39,543 nucleotides of DNA. It comes from Pseudomonadota bacterium (lineage in GTDB: Bacteria; Pseudomonadota; Alphaproteobacteria; Sphingomonadales; Sphingomonadaceae). The notes beneath the pieces are model-generated. The model searched no databases. It was given only the letters and a program-made list of their open reading frames with translations, and was not told the DNA's origin. The stretch is from NCBI GenBank assembly GCA_023457895.1, contig JAEXAY010000029.1, forward strand, positions 1 through 39,543, in the 5' to 3' direction. Below, in pieces: positions 24,427 to 32,769 of the stretch (the stretch's first letter is position 1; every line of letters begins with the position of its first letter). The translations under genes were made by a program, and so were the position numbers.

Positions 24427-25662
24427 TTAGTTGAAGCGCCTCAAGGAAACATCTTGAATAAATACCTCACTCTCGCCCTGAGAGTCTCCACCTGATAATT
24501 GCAAATCCAACAACTGAGCCCTGCAGGTCTCGAGAACTTTGATTGTCCATGCAGAGCGACTCTGTGACGCAGGTCGGTACTGGCCGCTATTCCAAGCAAT
24601 ATGGAAAGTTCCGTCACCTGCGGTACACACCAACTGCCAGTTGAGGGTTGCCTGCGATCCCAACCGTATATCGCCATAACCCACCGTTAGCGTATAGCTG
24701 CCTGATTTTAGCATCAGCGGTTTTCGGGCTGCAACGCCATGGCGTCCAGCCAACACCGTGGCCAACATCACCGTGCGGTCTCCCTCTCTAATCGCGCTGG
24801 CTCCCACGGAAGTCTGAGACAGCAGGCCCCAACCCAAGGGCGCAAATCTTGAGTCGAGAGTGTAGTTGAGGCTTGCGTCGGTCTGGGCACGGAGAACTTG
24901 GGCGTCACGCCCCATAATCGCGAAGAGATTATTCACCTGATTTGCTTCGACCAGTTTGGCGCCTAAGGTGGCAATCGCGGCATCTTCATCCCGCCCCGGA
25001 GGCAAACCACCGGCCCGACGAATTACATCCGCTATCGGCAGTAGGTCTTTGCTGTTATCAATTGCGTAATTGACGAAGTCATAGGACCAGAGATTCCCGT
25101 CCTTGATGTAGGGGGCCACTGCTTCTCGAATTTCGGGAGCACGGATCGCTTCTAGCAATATTGGAAAGAGCATGGGCCGCGCATTTATCGACGTTCTCAA
25201 GGCGCGATCGAAAGCCTGGATTGCATTTGGCAAATTTCCGTCCTTGGCAGCTCGCTGAACGAGCCAAAGCTGCACGCCAACTTCTCGTCGCGACAACCGC
25301 TGCGCCAGTTCCATAAGTGCCAGTGCTCTTTGATCGTCCTTTTCCCGATCTGCGATAAGACCTAACACCCGCAAAGCTCTGGTATTAACTGCTTGACGGT
25401 GGAGGGACTGCAGGGCCAGGGCTCTGGCCGTGGAGAGGCTCTTGCTGTCCAGCTCCGGCTTCGTCAACAAGCGATCAGCCCGAGCGGCAAGAGCCAAGGG
25501 TTCATTATGCACAAACATCAAAGCGCGGTCAGGCGCACGGTTTCTACTTATCATCGCCATACTGTGGGAAAAGCTTAACCATGCCACCACAGCTGCGACT
25601 ACAAGGCACCCAAGTAACCGCCACAAAATCGTTCTGTGCACCACAGGCAAGCGCATGTTCAC
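24427..25662 (-). CDS. Membrane-anchored polysaccharide-locus protein of unknown function
   Basis: A 411-residue protein I do not recognise. Residues about 12-33 form one hydrophobic helix. Residues about 50-240 are helical, with repeats of alternating Ala and Leu resembling TPR units. Residues about 265-411 read as beta strands with two cysteines (LVCTAG and ETCRAQ) and an aromatic-rich core (YTLTVGYGDIRL, LNWQLVC, FHIAWNSG), suggesting a carbohydrate-binding-like sandwich. The likely topology places the bulk in the periplasm. Start is GTG at 25662 or ATG at 25656, immediately after the Wzc stop, so it belongs to the export operon. A role in polymer binding or in controlling the export complex is inferred from context only. 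Confidence 0.7.
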   Translation of the reverse strand: MNMRLPVVHRTILWRLLGCLVVAAVVAWLSFSHSMAMISRNRAPDRALMFVHNEPLALAARADRLLTKPELDSKSLSTARALALQSLHRQAVNTRALRVLGLIADREKDDQRALALMELAQRLSRREVGVQLWLVQRAAKDGNLPNAIQAFDRALRTSINARPMLFPILLEAIRAPEIREAVAPYIKDGNLWSYDFVNYAIDNSKDLLPIADVIRRAGGLPPGRDEDAAIATLGAKLVEANQVNNLFAIMGRDAQVLRAQTDASLNYTLDSRFAPLGWGLLSQTSVGASAIREGDRTVMLATVLAGRHGVAARKPLMLKSGSYTLTVGYGDIRLGSQATLNWQLVCTAGDGTFHIAWNSGQYRPASQSRSAWTIKVLETCRAQLLDLQLSGGDSQGESEVFIQDVSLRRFN

Positions 25663-27855
25663 CTAGTTTTTTCCCGCTCCGTAACCGTAACCGTAACCGT
25701 AACCGTAACCGTAACCGGCACGGGCTTGGTCTAGTTTGGTCAATACAGCTCCGAGAATGTTTGCGTGGACAGCTTGCAGGCGGCTCAGGGCCGACTTGAT
25801 TCCACGGACCGCCACCCCTTCTGCTTCAATCACAAAAACGCAACCTTCCACTGCGCGGGAAACTAAGGGTGCGTCGGCAAGCCCCAGAATAGGCGCGGAA
25901 TCGACGACAATATGATCATAATGCTCACCCATAGTCGACATAAGCTGGCTCAGCCGATCACTGCTCAACAATTCAGCTGCGCTAGGTGGCAAAGGCCCAG
26001 CGCTAAGAAAATCGACGTTCTTGAAGGAAGTTGCATGAACTAACGGACGCCAATTATTTTCCCCAGCGAGAAGGTTGCTAAGACCCGCTCGGTTAGGCAA
26101 GTTTAACAGCGCGTTCAACGACGGTGAGCGCAAATCACCGTCTACGAGCAGCACTCGCCTGTCGCTCCTTCCTGTTACTGCCGCCAACGCTAGGCTCGTG
26201 GTGCTCTTTCCTTCCGCCGGGCGTGTACTCGTGACCATCAGCGACCGGGGGAAACCATGATCTGTTGAGAAGGCTAGATTGGACCTGATGCTAAGATAGG
26301 CTTCCGAAATTTCCGACTTCTGATCAGACAGTTCGGCCAGCGTATCTGTGTTTTCCGCGATCGGAATGCTGCCCAGTAGCGGCAGGCCCAACAACCGCGG
26401 TATCTGAGCCGGTTCGCGAACGCCCTCATCCATTTGATCTAGTGCAAAGGTGGCGACGGCTGCCAAGGCTAGGCCCAACAATCCGGCCAGTGCCAAATTG
26501 ATCGGAAGATTGGGAGCGGAAGGCCCTTCCGGAACCTTGGCCGGGTCGATGATCGCAATGTTATTTGCGCCTACTCCGGCAACACCGATTTCTTTATAGC
26601 GCTGGAGTAGAGAGTCGTAAAGCTGCCGGTTCGTGTCAGCCTCACGTTGATAGATGTTATACTGAATATTGGATCGCTCTTGCGTATCCAGTTGGGCCTT
26701 GAGCGCATCTACCTTCCGGGCGAGATCTTGCTCTTTCTGCGCAGCCTGCTGATAGGCAGCCTTTCTGCCGTCGGAGTCGAGGCTTCGAATCCGCTGCTCT
26801 TCGCGGGCGATATTCTTGTCCAGCGTCTTCATCTGCTGAGAAAGTGCAAGTGCAGCAGGGTACTGCGGCTCGAACTGGACCATCAACTTGGAATATTCAG
26901 CAGCAATTTCCGCCCGCCGCTGCCGCAATGCTCCAATTGCCGGATTGCTCGCAATTTGCACATTATCGGGCGACGACGCCCCGCGCATCCTGCTTTCCGC
27001 CGCTATGCGCTCGGCGGTAGCGGTATTAAGCGCTGCGCTAAGTGCCTCGACATTCTGCGCTGCCAAGGTTCGCTGGGCCAAGGTACGGCCATCCGCTCCA
27101 CGCTCCGTAGACAGCGTGACAATACCGTTGCGTGATGCATAATTGGCCGCGTCCCGCTCGGACTGCTCGAGTCGACCGCGAAGATCAGCAAGTCGCTCTT
27201 CGAGAAAGCGTCGCGCATCAGCAGTTGACGAAAATTTGCGATCGATGCTCGCCTCTATGAACTGTTGTGTCCAAGCATTGGCTATCTCGGCTGAAATCTG
27301 CGGTGAAGCGCTGGTATATTTGATATCCACCAAACTTGAGGCCCGGATTGGACTGATGGCAACATTACCCAACAGCAATCCAACAGTGGTCTTTTCCTGC
27401 TTAGCACGCTCAGCAGACGTCAACACCCTGCGCCGCCCCTCGTCCTGCCCCCCGTCCAATCCATGTGCAGCAAGAAAATCCGGCCTGGACGCAAGCTTCA
27501 AGCTCTTCGCCACGCGTTCTGCCAAGGATCTTGCCTCCAGTAATGAATATTGAGTCTGATAAAACTCAAGGTCACCCCGAGCGTCAGAAGAATCTACTCC
27601 CTCCACTTTTGTGATATTCTTTTCCTCGCGGCTAATTTCTATACGCGAAGTCGCAGTATATTGTGGCGTCATCATAAGGGTCAAAATCAAGCCGCCGATC
27701 AGCGATGCGGCGATAATGCCGAGAATGATCCATTTCCAGCGGAGCGCGACGTTCCAGTACTGCAGCAACAGCGGAGCCGCCAGATACCCATTGTCACCAA
27801 CCTCCATTTGGCCCGCAACTGAGCCCGGTGCGTTGTCGATATTCTTTGTCAGCAT
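25663..27855 (-). CDS. wzc: Wzc-type polysaccharide co-polymerase/tyrosine autokinase
   Basis: Inner-membrane protein that sets polymer length and drives assembly of the Wza channel through cycles of tyrosine phosphorylation. The 730 residues read: N-terminal Wzz domain with membrane helix at about 42-62; long periplasmic coiled coil at about 200-430; second helix near 455-475; cytosolic BY-kinase. The kinase has Walker A STRPAEGKST (543-552, Lys550), Walker A' VLLVDGDLRSP (about 569-579) and Walker B IVVDSAP (649-655). The tail is six Gly-Tyr units at 714-725, in place of the usual irregular tyrosine cluster. The start at 27855 has a weak ribosome site. It lies between the export lipoprotein and the unknown gene, and its stop touches the next start. 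Confidence 0.93.
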   Translation of the reverse strand: MLTKNIDNAPGSVAGQMEVGDNGYLAAPLLLQYWNVALRWKWIILGIIAASLIGGLILTLMMTPQYTATSRIEISREEKNITKVEGVDSSDARGDLEFYQTQYSLLEARSLAERVAKSLKLASRPDFLAAHGLDGGQDEGRRRVLTSAERAKQEKTTVGLLLGNVAISPIRASSLVDIKYTSASPQISAEIANAWTQQFIEASIDRKFSSTADARRFLEERLADLRGRLEQSERDAANYASRNGIVTLSTERGADGRTLAQRTLAAQNVEALSAALNTATAERIAAESRMRGASSPDNVQIASNPAIGALRQRRAEIAAEYSKLMVQFEPQYPAALALSQQMKTLDKNIAREEQRIRSLDSDGRKAAYQQAAQKEQDLARKVDALKAQLDTQERSNIQYNIYQREADTNRQLYDSLLQRYKEIGVAGVGANNIAIIDPAKVPEGPSAPNLPINLALAGLLGLALAAVATFALDQMDEGVREPAQIPRLLGLPLLGSIPIAENTDTLAELSDQKSEISEAYLSIRSNLAFSTDHGFPRSLMVTSTRPAEGKSTTSLALAAVTGRSDRRVLLVDGDLRSPSLNALLNLPNRAGLSNLLAGENNWRPLVHATSFKNVDFLSAGPLPPSAAELLSSDRLSQLMSTMGEHYDHIVVDSAPILGLADAPLVSRAVEGCVFVIEAEGVAVRGIKSALSRLQAVHANILGAVLTKLDQARAGYGYGYGYGYGYGAGKN
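25681..25716. repeat. Perfect six-copy GTAACC hexanucleotide repeat
   Basis: Six uninterrupted copies of GTAACC (GGTTAC on the coding strand) encode the Gly-Tyr tail of the Wzc kinase. Because the unit is six bases, gain or loss of copies by slippage would keep the frame and change only the number of Gly-Tyr pairs. Confidence 0.97.
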
Positions 27856-27898
27856 GATCGGTCAGTATCCAAAAGTGGAATCAAGATTTGTCAAAGTT

Positions 27899-28627
27899 TC
27901 ACTTTCCCTGCAGCGCCACGACCAGCGGATAGGTCAGCGTGGGTAGAACCTGAAGCAGGTCCTTGAACAATTTTCGCGCCGGCGAGTCTCCTACGACAAT
28001 GACATCGTTGGCGTAGATATCTGGATCGGGATAGGCACCCCTTCTGATCGCCCCTAAATTATAGAGCGCTGCCATTTGTTGACCACCAACCGATCGAAAG
28101 ACGACGATATCGTCGAGTTTGGCAAACTCGGCAGGCCCTCTGGCTGTCGCAATCGCGCGCAGCAGCGACATGTGGCCACCAACTGGATAGGTCCCCGGGA
28201 GTGTGACCTGACCTTCGACCGTGAAAACTTGGCTGACGGCCTCCTTGAGGTTCACGGTTACTTGAGGGTCACGGACATATTTAAGTCGCAACCTCTGCTC
28301 AATGATGTCCTCAACCTCGCTCGGCGTCTTACCAGCCACTTCAATCACCCCAGCTAATGGTACGGAAATACGACCGCCTGCATCGGTCTGAATTTCCCGC
28401 TGACTGAGTTCCTGAATCCCAAAGACATCAACATTCAATCTATCGAACGGGCCGATAGAATAAGGACGCGCTTTGCTGAACATGTCGACCCTTTGCGGCG
28501 CGGGCAAATCACCGCTTCCAACTACCGTCAAATCAGGGTTGCCGCCCATTGTCTTAGGACCCGACCCCAAGCCGGTGCAAGCACTCAATCCGGCGACGGC
28601 GACGATCAAGGTAAGCCGCTTAAGCAT
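27899..28627 (-). CDS. wza: Polysaccharide export outer-membrane lipoprotein (Wza/GumB type)
   Basis: A 242-residue lipoprotein with lipobox LSAC ending at Cys17, followed by Thr, compatible with outer-membrane sorting. The polysaccharide export domain begins at YSIGPFDRLNVDVFG (about residues 56-70) and runs through DAGGRISVPLAGVIEVAGKT. An SLBB-like segment follows around TVEGQVTLPGTYPVGG. It is shorter than E. coli Wza, with one SLBB unit, and resembles the GumB/GelD class found in xanthan and sphingan systems. The C-terminal LPTLTYPLVVAL may be the amphipathic helix of the pore. It sits 43 bases upstream of wzc in the same operon. Confidence 0.9.
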   Translation of the reverse strand: MLKRLTLIVAVAGLSACTGLGSGPKTMGGNPDLTVVGSGDLPAPQRVDMFSKARPYSIGPFDRLNVDVFGIQELSQREIQTDAGGRISVPLAGVIEVAGKTPSEVEDIIEQRLRLKYVRDPQVTVNLKEAVSQVFTVEGQVTLPGTYPVGGHMSLLRAIATARGPAEFAKLDDIVVFRSVGGQQMAALYNLGAIRRGAYPDPDIYANDVIVVGDSPARKLFKDLLQVLPTLTYPLVVALQGK

Positions 28628-28697
28628 CCTAATCTAAGTACCTCATTAATTGCATTTGAACGCGCTGCTACCCCAATAAGCAGCGGCTCGCCACCAT

Positions 28698-30101
28698 TTA
28701 TTTGCCGTTCAATGGCGTCGCGGGCTTTACAATTGGCCACATCATGACCGCACCAATGATGAACAACGCAATTAGGGATGGGGTCCGTAAGGGATAATCG
28801 ACTAGACTGGCCGTTAAAAACAAGCCTGTAACGACTAATCCTGCCCGAGCGATAGGATCCGCTCCCCCGAGTGGTTGCCTCCATGCATTCCAAATGCCCC
28901 GCACCCAGCATGCACAGAATGCTGCAACCAACAACAGCCCCGGAAGCCCTGTGGTAAGGAAGACCTCCAGCAGATCATTGTGCGCGTGATTAACATATTG
29001 ATAGCGCAATTCGCTATCCGCTTCCGCCATCTGAAACACCTCGACAAAGGAACCTGCGCCAGACCCAAAGGGCATATACTGTGCGCCCAAATTCCAAGTG
29101 GCTGTCCACAATCCCCATCGAATATCACCGTCATTGCCGGTCAAACGATCGACCGCGAGCGCGCGCGAAAACCAGATAGAGCCGAATACAATCACCCCCA
29201 ACAAGAGAGCACCAAACACATGGTAACCCCAGCGCTCAAACCATCGGCGAGCAGCCGAATGCGTAACGCGCTTTTTGGGAACGGATAAATTTGGTGGGTG
29301 ATATATGAATGGAACCGAGAGGAGGCCAAGCAATCCGCATATCAAGCCCGCCCGGGAACCCGTCATTAATATCATTGGAACGAGAATCACCGACACTCCC
29401 AGCGCGAACCATTTTCTTCGCTGCAGTTGCTCTGGCGCTTTGAGGAAGGAACAACTGTATGCTGCCAGCAGCGGAAACATGCAGCTCAAAAAAACAGCCT
29501 GATGGTTGCGGTTGGAGAATAACCCGACGGGGAGACCATCATTGGTGATTCTATAAAGATAAAAAGGACCTTTAATCGGGCCCAGTATCTGCAACACCCC
29601 CAGCAACGCGCTAACGAAACCGATAGCGATCATTAGCAACAATATTGGTCTGAATTGCTCACGCTGTAAGTTGGATAGCAGAAACAAAGTTGCGGCAGGT
29701 ATTAATAAGGAAAAAAGTGCGTTCAAGGTTGCAGGCGGAACCAGTGACAAGGGGCGCCAAGGCTCGGGTGATATCCCTCCAGTCTTATTGATTTCATGAA
29801 GAATTTCCCCCTGCGGCAATTGGTTTTGCACCCCTGGCGCCAGTGGAACAAGGTGCGTCACAAGCAGTATTGCTGTGAGTATCAGTAAGGCGAACAGAAA
29901 ATTGTAGCGCTCTAGAGTTTTCCGTGTCGTCATGAAGACGCCATACCCCAGCGCCAGAGCCGCTAAGGGGCGCAATATCAACAATGATTGGAGATCGTGC
30001 CTTGCTCCGCCGCCCAGCAAAAAAACTAATGCTATGAAAACCAAGAAAACGTACAAATTCCAAGCTTTCGTTGGAAAGCTCCGCTGCGTCGATAAACCCA
30101 T
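28698..30101 (-). CDS. O-antigen ligase/Wzy-type polymerase
   Basis: A 467-residue integral membrane protein with about ten to twelve hydrophobic segments and a large periplasmic loop. The loop and following helix contain the Wzy_C signature: RWGLWTATWNLGAQ, FGSGAGSFVEVFQ and NHAHNDLLEVFLTTGLPG. GSRAGLICGLLGLL earlier is also typical. Such proteins join undecaprenol-linked repeat units into polymer or ligate O antigen to lipid A core; the next-door Wza and Wzc favour polymerase. I chose ATG at 30101 with AGGA twelve bases upstream; an in-frame TTG at 30146 adds fifteen residues. First gene of the minus-strand export operon. Confidence 0.9.
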   Translation of the reverse strand: MGLSTQRSFPTKAWNLYVFLVFIALVFLLGGGARHDLQSLLILRPLAALALGYGVFMTTRKTLERYNFLFALLILTAILLVTHLVPLAPGVQNQLPQGEILHEINKTGGISPEPWRPLSLVPPATLNALFSLLIPAATLFLLSNLQREQFRPILLLMIAIGFVSALLGVLQILGPIKGPFYLYRITNDGLPVGLFSNRNHQAVFLSCMFPLLAAYSCSFLKAPEQLQRRKWFALGVSVILVPMILMTGSRAGLICGLLGLLSVPFIYHPPNLSVPKKRVTHSAARRWFERWGYHVFGALLLGVIVFGSIWFSRALAVDRLTGNDGDIRWGLWTATWNLGAQYMPFGSGAGSFVEVFQMAEADSELRYQYVNHAHNDLLEVFLTTGLPGLLLVAAFCACWVRGIWNAWRQPLGGADPIARAGLVVTGLFLTASLVDYPLRTPSLIALFIIGAVMMWPIVKPATPLNGK

Positions 30102-30408
30102 TCCCGATCCTGCTATTCCGAAGAAAACATCATTGATCCGCAGCAATTATTTGAACCATAACGCGCAGGCGCTCCAGATAACCACCGCAAAAATTCTCAT
30201 CTAGGCACAAAGGAGCGACAAAGAAAGAAGAGATTAGCCTTGGGTTGATGTTGCGCGTAGCGCCAAGGTGGCCGGTCGCGACGACGTAGAACGGTGAGCT
30301 ATATAGTTATCAGATTTATGGATTGCATCGAATCCACAAAACTGGCTACGGCCGGATCGGTTTTCGGCAAGATCTGGATCGATGAACCAGAGCCCATGGA
30401 GCAGACGC
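30102..30408. promoter_or_regulatory. Divergent control region of the two polysaccharide operons
   Basis: About 300 bases without a convincing gene between the export operon (minus) and the sugar-synthesis operon (plus). It holds a dyad CCTTGG (30238-30243)/CCAAGG (30263-30268) enclosing GCGC-GTA-GCGC (30253-30263), and a second dyad TGGATT (30319-30324)/AATCCA (30331-30336). A TATAGT box lies near 30303. I could not pair these with convincing -35 boxes. Confidence 0.4.
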
Positions 30409-31578
30409 ATGGATTTACCTGGTTGGCCTCACTATTCCGAGGAGGAAGCGGCTGCTGTTCGCGACGTCATCGCGTCAAACAAGGTTAATTACTGGACCGG
30501 CTCGATCGGCCGCGAATTCGAGCGAGAGTTCGCAGTATGGGCAAATTCGCAGTACGCGGTCGCACTGGCCAACGGTACGCTCGCGCTGGACCTCGCGTTG
30601 CGTGCGCTCGATATCGGACCCGGCGATGAGGTGATCGTAACACCGCGGACATTCATCGCATCGGTATCGACGGTCGTCAACGCCGGTGCCCGCCCCGTGT
30701 TTGCGGATGTGAACAGGGAGAGCGGCAACATCGACGCCGTTTCTATTCGCGCGGTACTCACTTCAAAAACCAAAGCGGTCATTCCCGTCCATTTGGGCGG
30801 ATGGCCATGCGAAATGCATGAAATAATGAAACTGGCCCGTGATGAGCAGCTGGCCGTGATTGAGGATTGCGCGCAGGCGCATGGTGCTAAGATCGGAGAT
30901 CGCTCTGTCGGCTCCTTTGGAAACGTCGGCGCCTGGTCCTTCTGCCAAGACAAGATCATGACAACGGGCGGCGAAGGCGGCATGGTCACAACCCAGAGCG
31001 AGGAACTGTGGCAAAGGATGTGGTCGTTTAAGGACCATGGGAAGAATTGGGAGGCTGTTTATGAACGCAAACATCCGCCTGGCTACCGGTTTGTCCATGA
31101 AAGTTTCGGAACTAATTGGCGGATGCTGGAAGTCCAAGCGGCCATTGGCTTGATACAGCTCAAGCGGATGGCGGTATGGACGGCGCGGCGGCGCACGATC
31201 GCCGACGCGATATCCGCTGTTCTGGCAGATTATGGCGACATTATACGGGTTCCTGCGCCGCCGAAAGGCGTGACCCATGCCTATTACCGGCTTTACGGTT
31301 ATGTGCAGCCGGAAAATCTAGGAACCGGCTGGGACCGCGATCGTATCGTGGCCGAGTTGCTGGAAGCGGGCGTTCCCGTGATGCATGGCACTTGCTCGGA
31401 AGTTTATCTAGAGAAAGCCTTTGCCGGAACAGGCTACGCCCCTCCCGAGCGCCTCCCCGTCGCTCGCGAACTGGGGGAAACCAGTATCACGTTCCTTACC
31501 CACCCCACTCTCAAAGACCGGCACGTCGATAAAATCGCCGATCGCGTGCGCATGATATTGGAACGAGTTGCACCTTGA
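30409..31578 (+). CDS. DegT/DnrJ/EryC1-type sugar aminotransferase
   Basis: PLP-dependent enzyme that aminates a keto group on a nucleotide-linked sugar, usually with glutamate as donor. The 389-residue product has YWTG near 28-31, ANGTLALDLALRAL (54-67), EDCAQAHGA (152-160) and the PLP lysine Lys182 in FCQDKIMTTGGEGG. GTNWRMLEVQAAIG closes the active site from the partner subunit. ATG at 30409 is chosen because GGAG at 30398-30401 lies seven bases upstream; an ATG at 30382 is also in frame. No keto-sugar dehydratase dedicated to it is seen in the window, so its substrate is unknown. A gap of about 160 bases with a possible promoter separates it from capE. Confidence 0.9.
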   Translation: MDLPGWPHYSEEEAAAVRDVIASNKVNYWTGSIGREFEREFAVWANSQYAVALANGTLALDLALRALDIGPGDEVIVTPRTFIASVSTVVNAGARPVFADVNRESGNIDAVSIRAVLTSKTKAVIPVHLGGWPCEMHEIMKLARDEQLAVIEDCAQAHGAKIGDRSVGSFGNVGAWSFCQDKIMTTGGEGGMVTTQSEELWQRMWSFKDHGKNWEAVYERKHPPGYRFVHESFGTNWRMLEVQAAIGLIQLKRMAVWTARRRTIADAISAVLADYGDIIRVPAPPKGVTHAYYRLYGYVQPENLGTGWDRDRIVAELLEAGVPVMHGTCSEVYLEKAFAGTGYAPPERLPVARELGETSITFLTHPTLKDRHVDKIADRVRMILERVAP

Positions 31579-31633
31579 CCCACTTATGCAAACATCCCTC
31601 GCATGCGTTGCCACACAAATGGCGCGCCAATTT

Positions 31634-31662
31634 TTGTTGGCAAAGGCTATCCGCACTATACA
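31634..31662 (+). promoter_or_regulatory. Candidate promoter upstream of capE
   Basis: TTGTTG (31634-31639) and TATACA (31657-31662) are separated by exactly 17 bases, in the 162-base gap before capE. The -10 box is good and the -35 moderate. It would let the fucosamine genes be read independently of the aminotransferase gene. Confidence 0.45.
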
Positions 31663-31740
31663 CTCCGTCAATTCGACGTTAGTAACTCGGCGCCACCTGT
31701 CGGTCGAAACCACCTTAATCATGAGAAGAGAGAATCGCTT

Positions 31741-32769
31741 GTGAGCGTCAAACGCGTCGTGATTACCGGAGGGACTGGCTCTTTCGGCAAGACCATGCTG
31801 CGAGCATTGCTCAAAGGCCCAGCAGAAGAGATTCGAGTCTTCAGCAGAGACGAAGAAAAACAGGACGCATTACGTAACGAGTTGGGAGATACTCGAGTTC
31901 GCTTCTTTGTCGGCGATATCAGAGATCGCGACAGCGTTGATCGGGCGCTGGATGGCTGCGATGCCGTTTTTCATGCGGCAGCCTTAAAGCAGGTTCCCTC
32001 TTGCGAGTTCTTTCCCATGGAAGCGGTTAGAACCAATATCATCGGCAGCGAAAATGTAATCCGTTCAAGCATCTTACGTAGCGTTAAGAGCCTCGTCTGC
32101 TTGTCGACCGACAAAGCTGTCATGCCGATAAACGCCATGGGCATCTCAAAGGCGATGATGGAAAAGCTGGCGCAGACGGCCGCCCGCGAGATCGGTCCGC
32201 ACGCCGTTACGAAAATCTCGTGCGTTCGTTACGGCAACGTGATGTACTCCCGCGGCTCGGTCATCCCGTTGTTCATCAAACAAATCAAGCTGGGACGGCC
32301 GATCACGATCACCGATCCGAATATGACACGATTTCTGATGCCGCTTCGCGACAGCGTCGAACTCGTAAAGTTCGCGTTCGAACAGGCAAGACAGGGCGAT
32401 CTGTTCGTCAGAAAAGCGGCGGCCTCCACTATTGAGGATTTGGTAATTGCGTTAAAAGACCTTTTTAATGTTCAGGACCATCCGGTCCATGTAATCGGGT
32501 GGCGGCACGCCGAAAAACTATACGAAACGCTAGCCAGTGCCCAAGAGCTCGCAACGGCTGAGGACATGGGAGACTATTACCGGCTTATGCTGGACGGTCG
32601 CGACCTCAACTATAACGTGTATTTTTCGGAGGGCGACCCCTCTACCCATTCCTTTGAAGACTTTCATTCGCATAATGCTGAGCGTCTGGACGTCGAAAGC
32701 GTCAAGGATCTTCTGATGACGCTCCCTGAAGTGGCCGCCGAAGTGGCAAACTGGGCCGGAACTCAGTGA
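31741..32769 (+). CDS. capE: UDP-GlcNAc 4,6-dehydratase/5-epimerase of the CapE/FnlA/WbjB type
   Basis: First enzyme of UDP-N-acetyl-L-fucosamine synthesis: removes water from UDP-GlcNAc and inverts C5. The 342-residue protein has the NAD(P) motif GGTGSFG at 10-16, AALKQVPSCE and STDKAVMPINAMGISK. The active-site motif is Met133-GIS-Lys137, in place of the usual Tyr-x-x-x-Lys. Methionine at this site is a known trait of the CapE/WbjB subgroup and separates it from FlaA1/PseB-type dehydratases, so it is diagnostic. GTG at 31741 gives the canonical length and follows GAGAAGAGAG. The stop overlaps capF as GTGA. Confidence 0.92.
   Translation: MSVKRVVITGGTGSFGKTMLRALLKGPAEEIRVFSRDEEKQDALRNELGDTRVRFFVGDIRDRDSVDRALDGCDAVFHAAALKQVPSCEFFPMEAVRTNIIGSENVIRSSILRSVKSLVCLSTDKAVMPINAMGISKAMMEKLAQTAAREIGPHAVTKISCVRYGNVMYSRGSVIPLFIKQIKLGRPITITDPNMTRFLMPLRDSVELVKFAFEQARQGDLFVRKAAASTIEDLVIALKDLFNVQDHPVHVIGWRHAEKLYETLASAQELATAEDMGDYYRLMLDGRDLNYNVYFSEGDPSTHSFEDFHSHNAERLDVESVKDLLMTLPEVAAEVANWAGTQ

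Noticed and set aside
25681..25716. CRISPR or frame-shifting phase-variation repeat
   Set aside because: Six contiguous hexamers with no spacers are not CRISPR, and a six-base unit cannot shift the frame.
30294..30488. 64-codon plus-strand frame upstream of the aminotransferase
   Set aside because: It overlaps the aminotransferase start in another frame and has no ribosome site or recognisable sequence.
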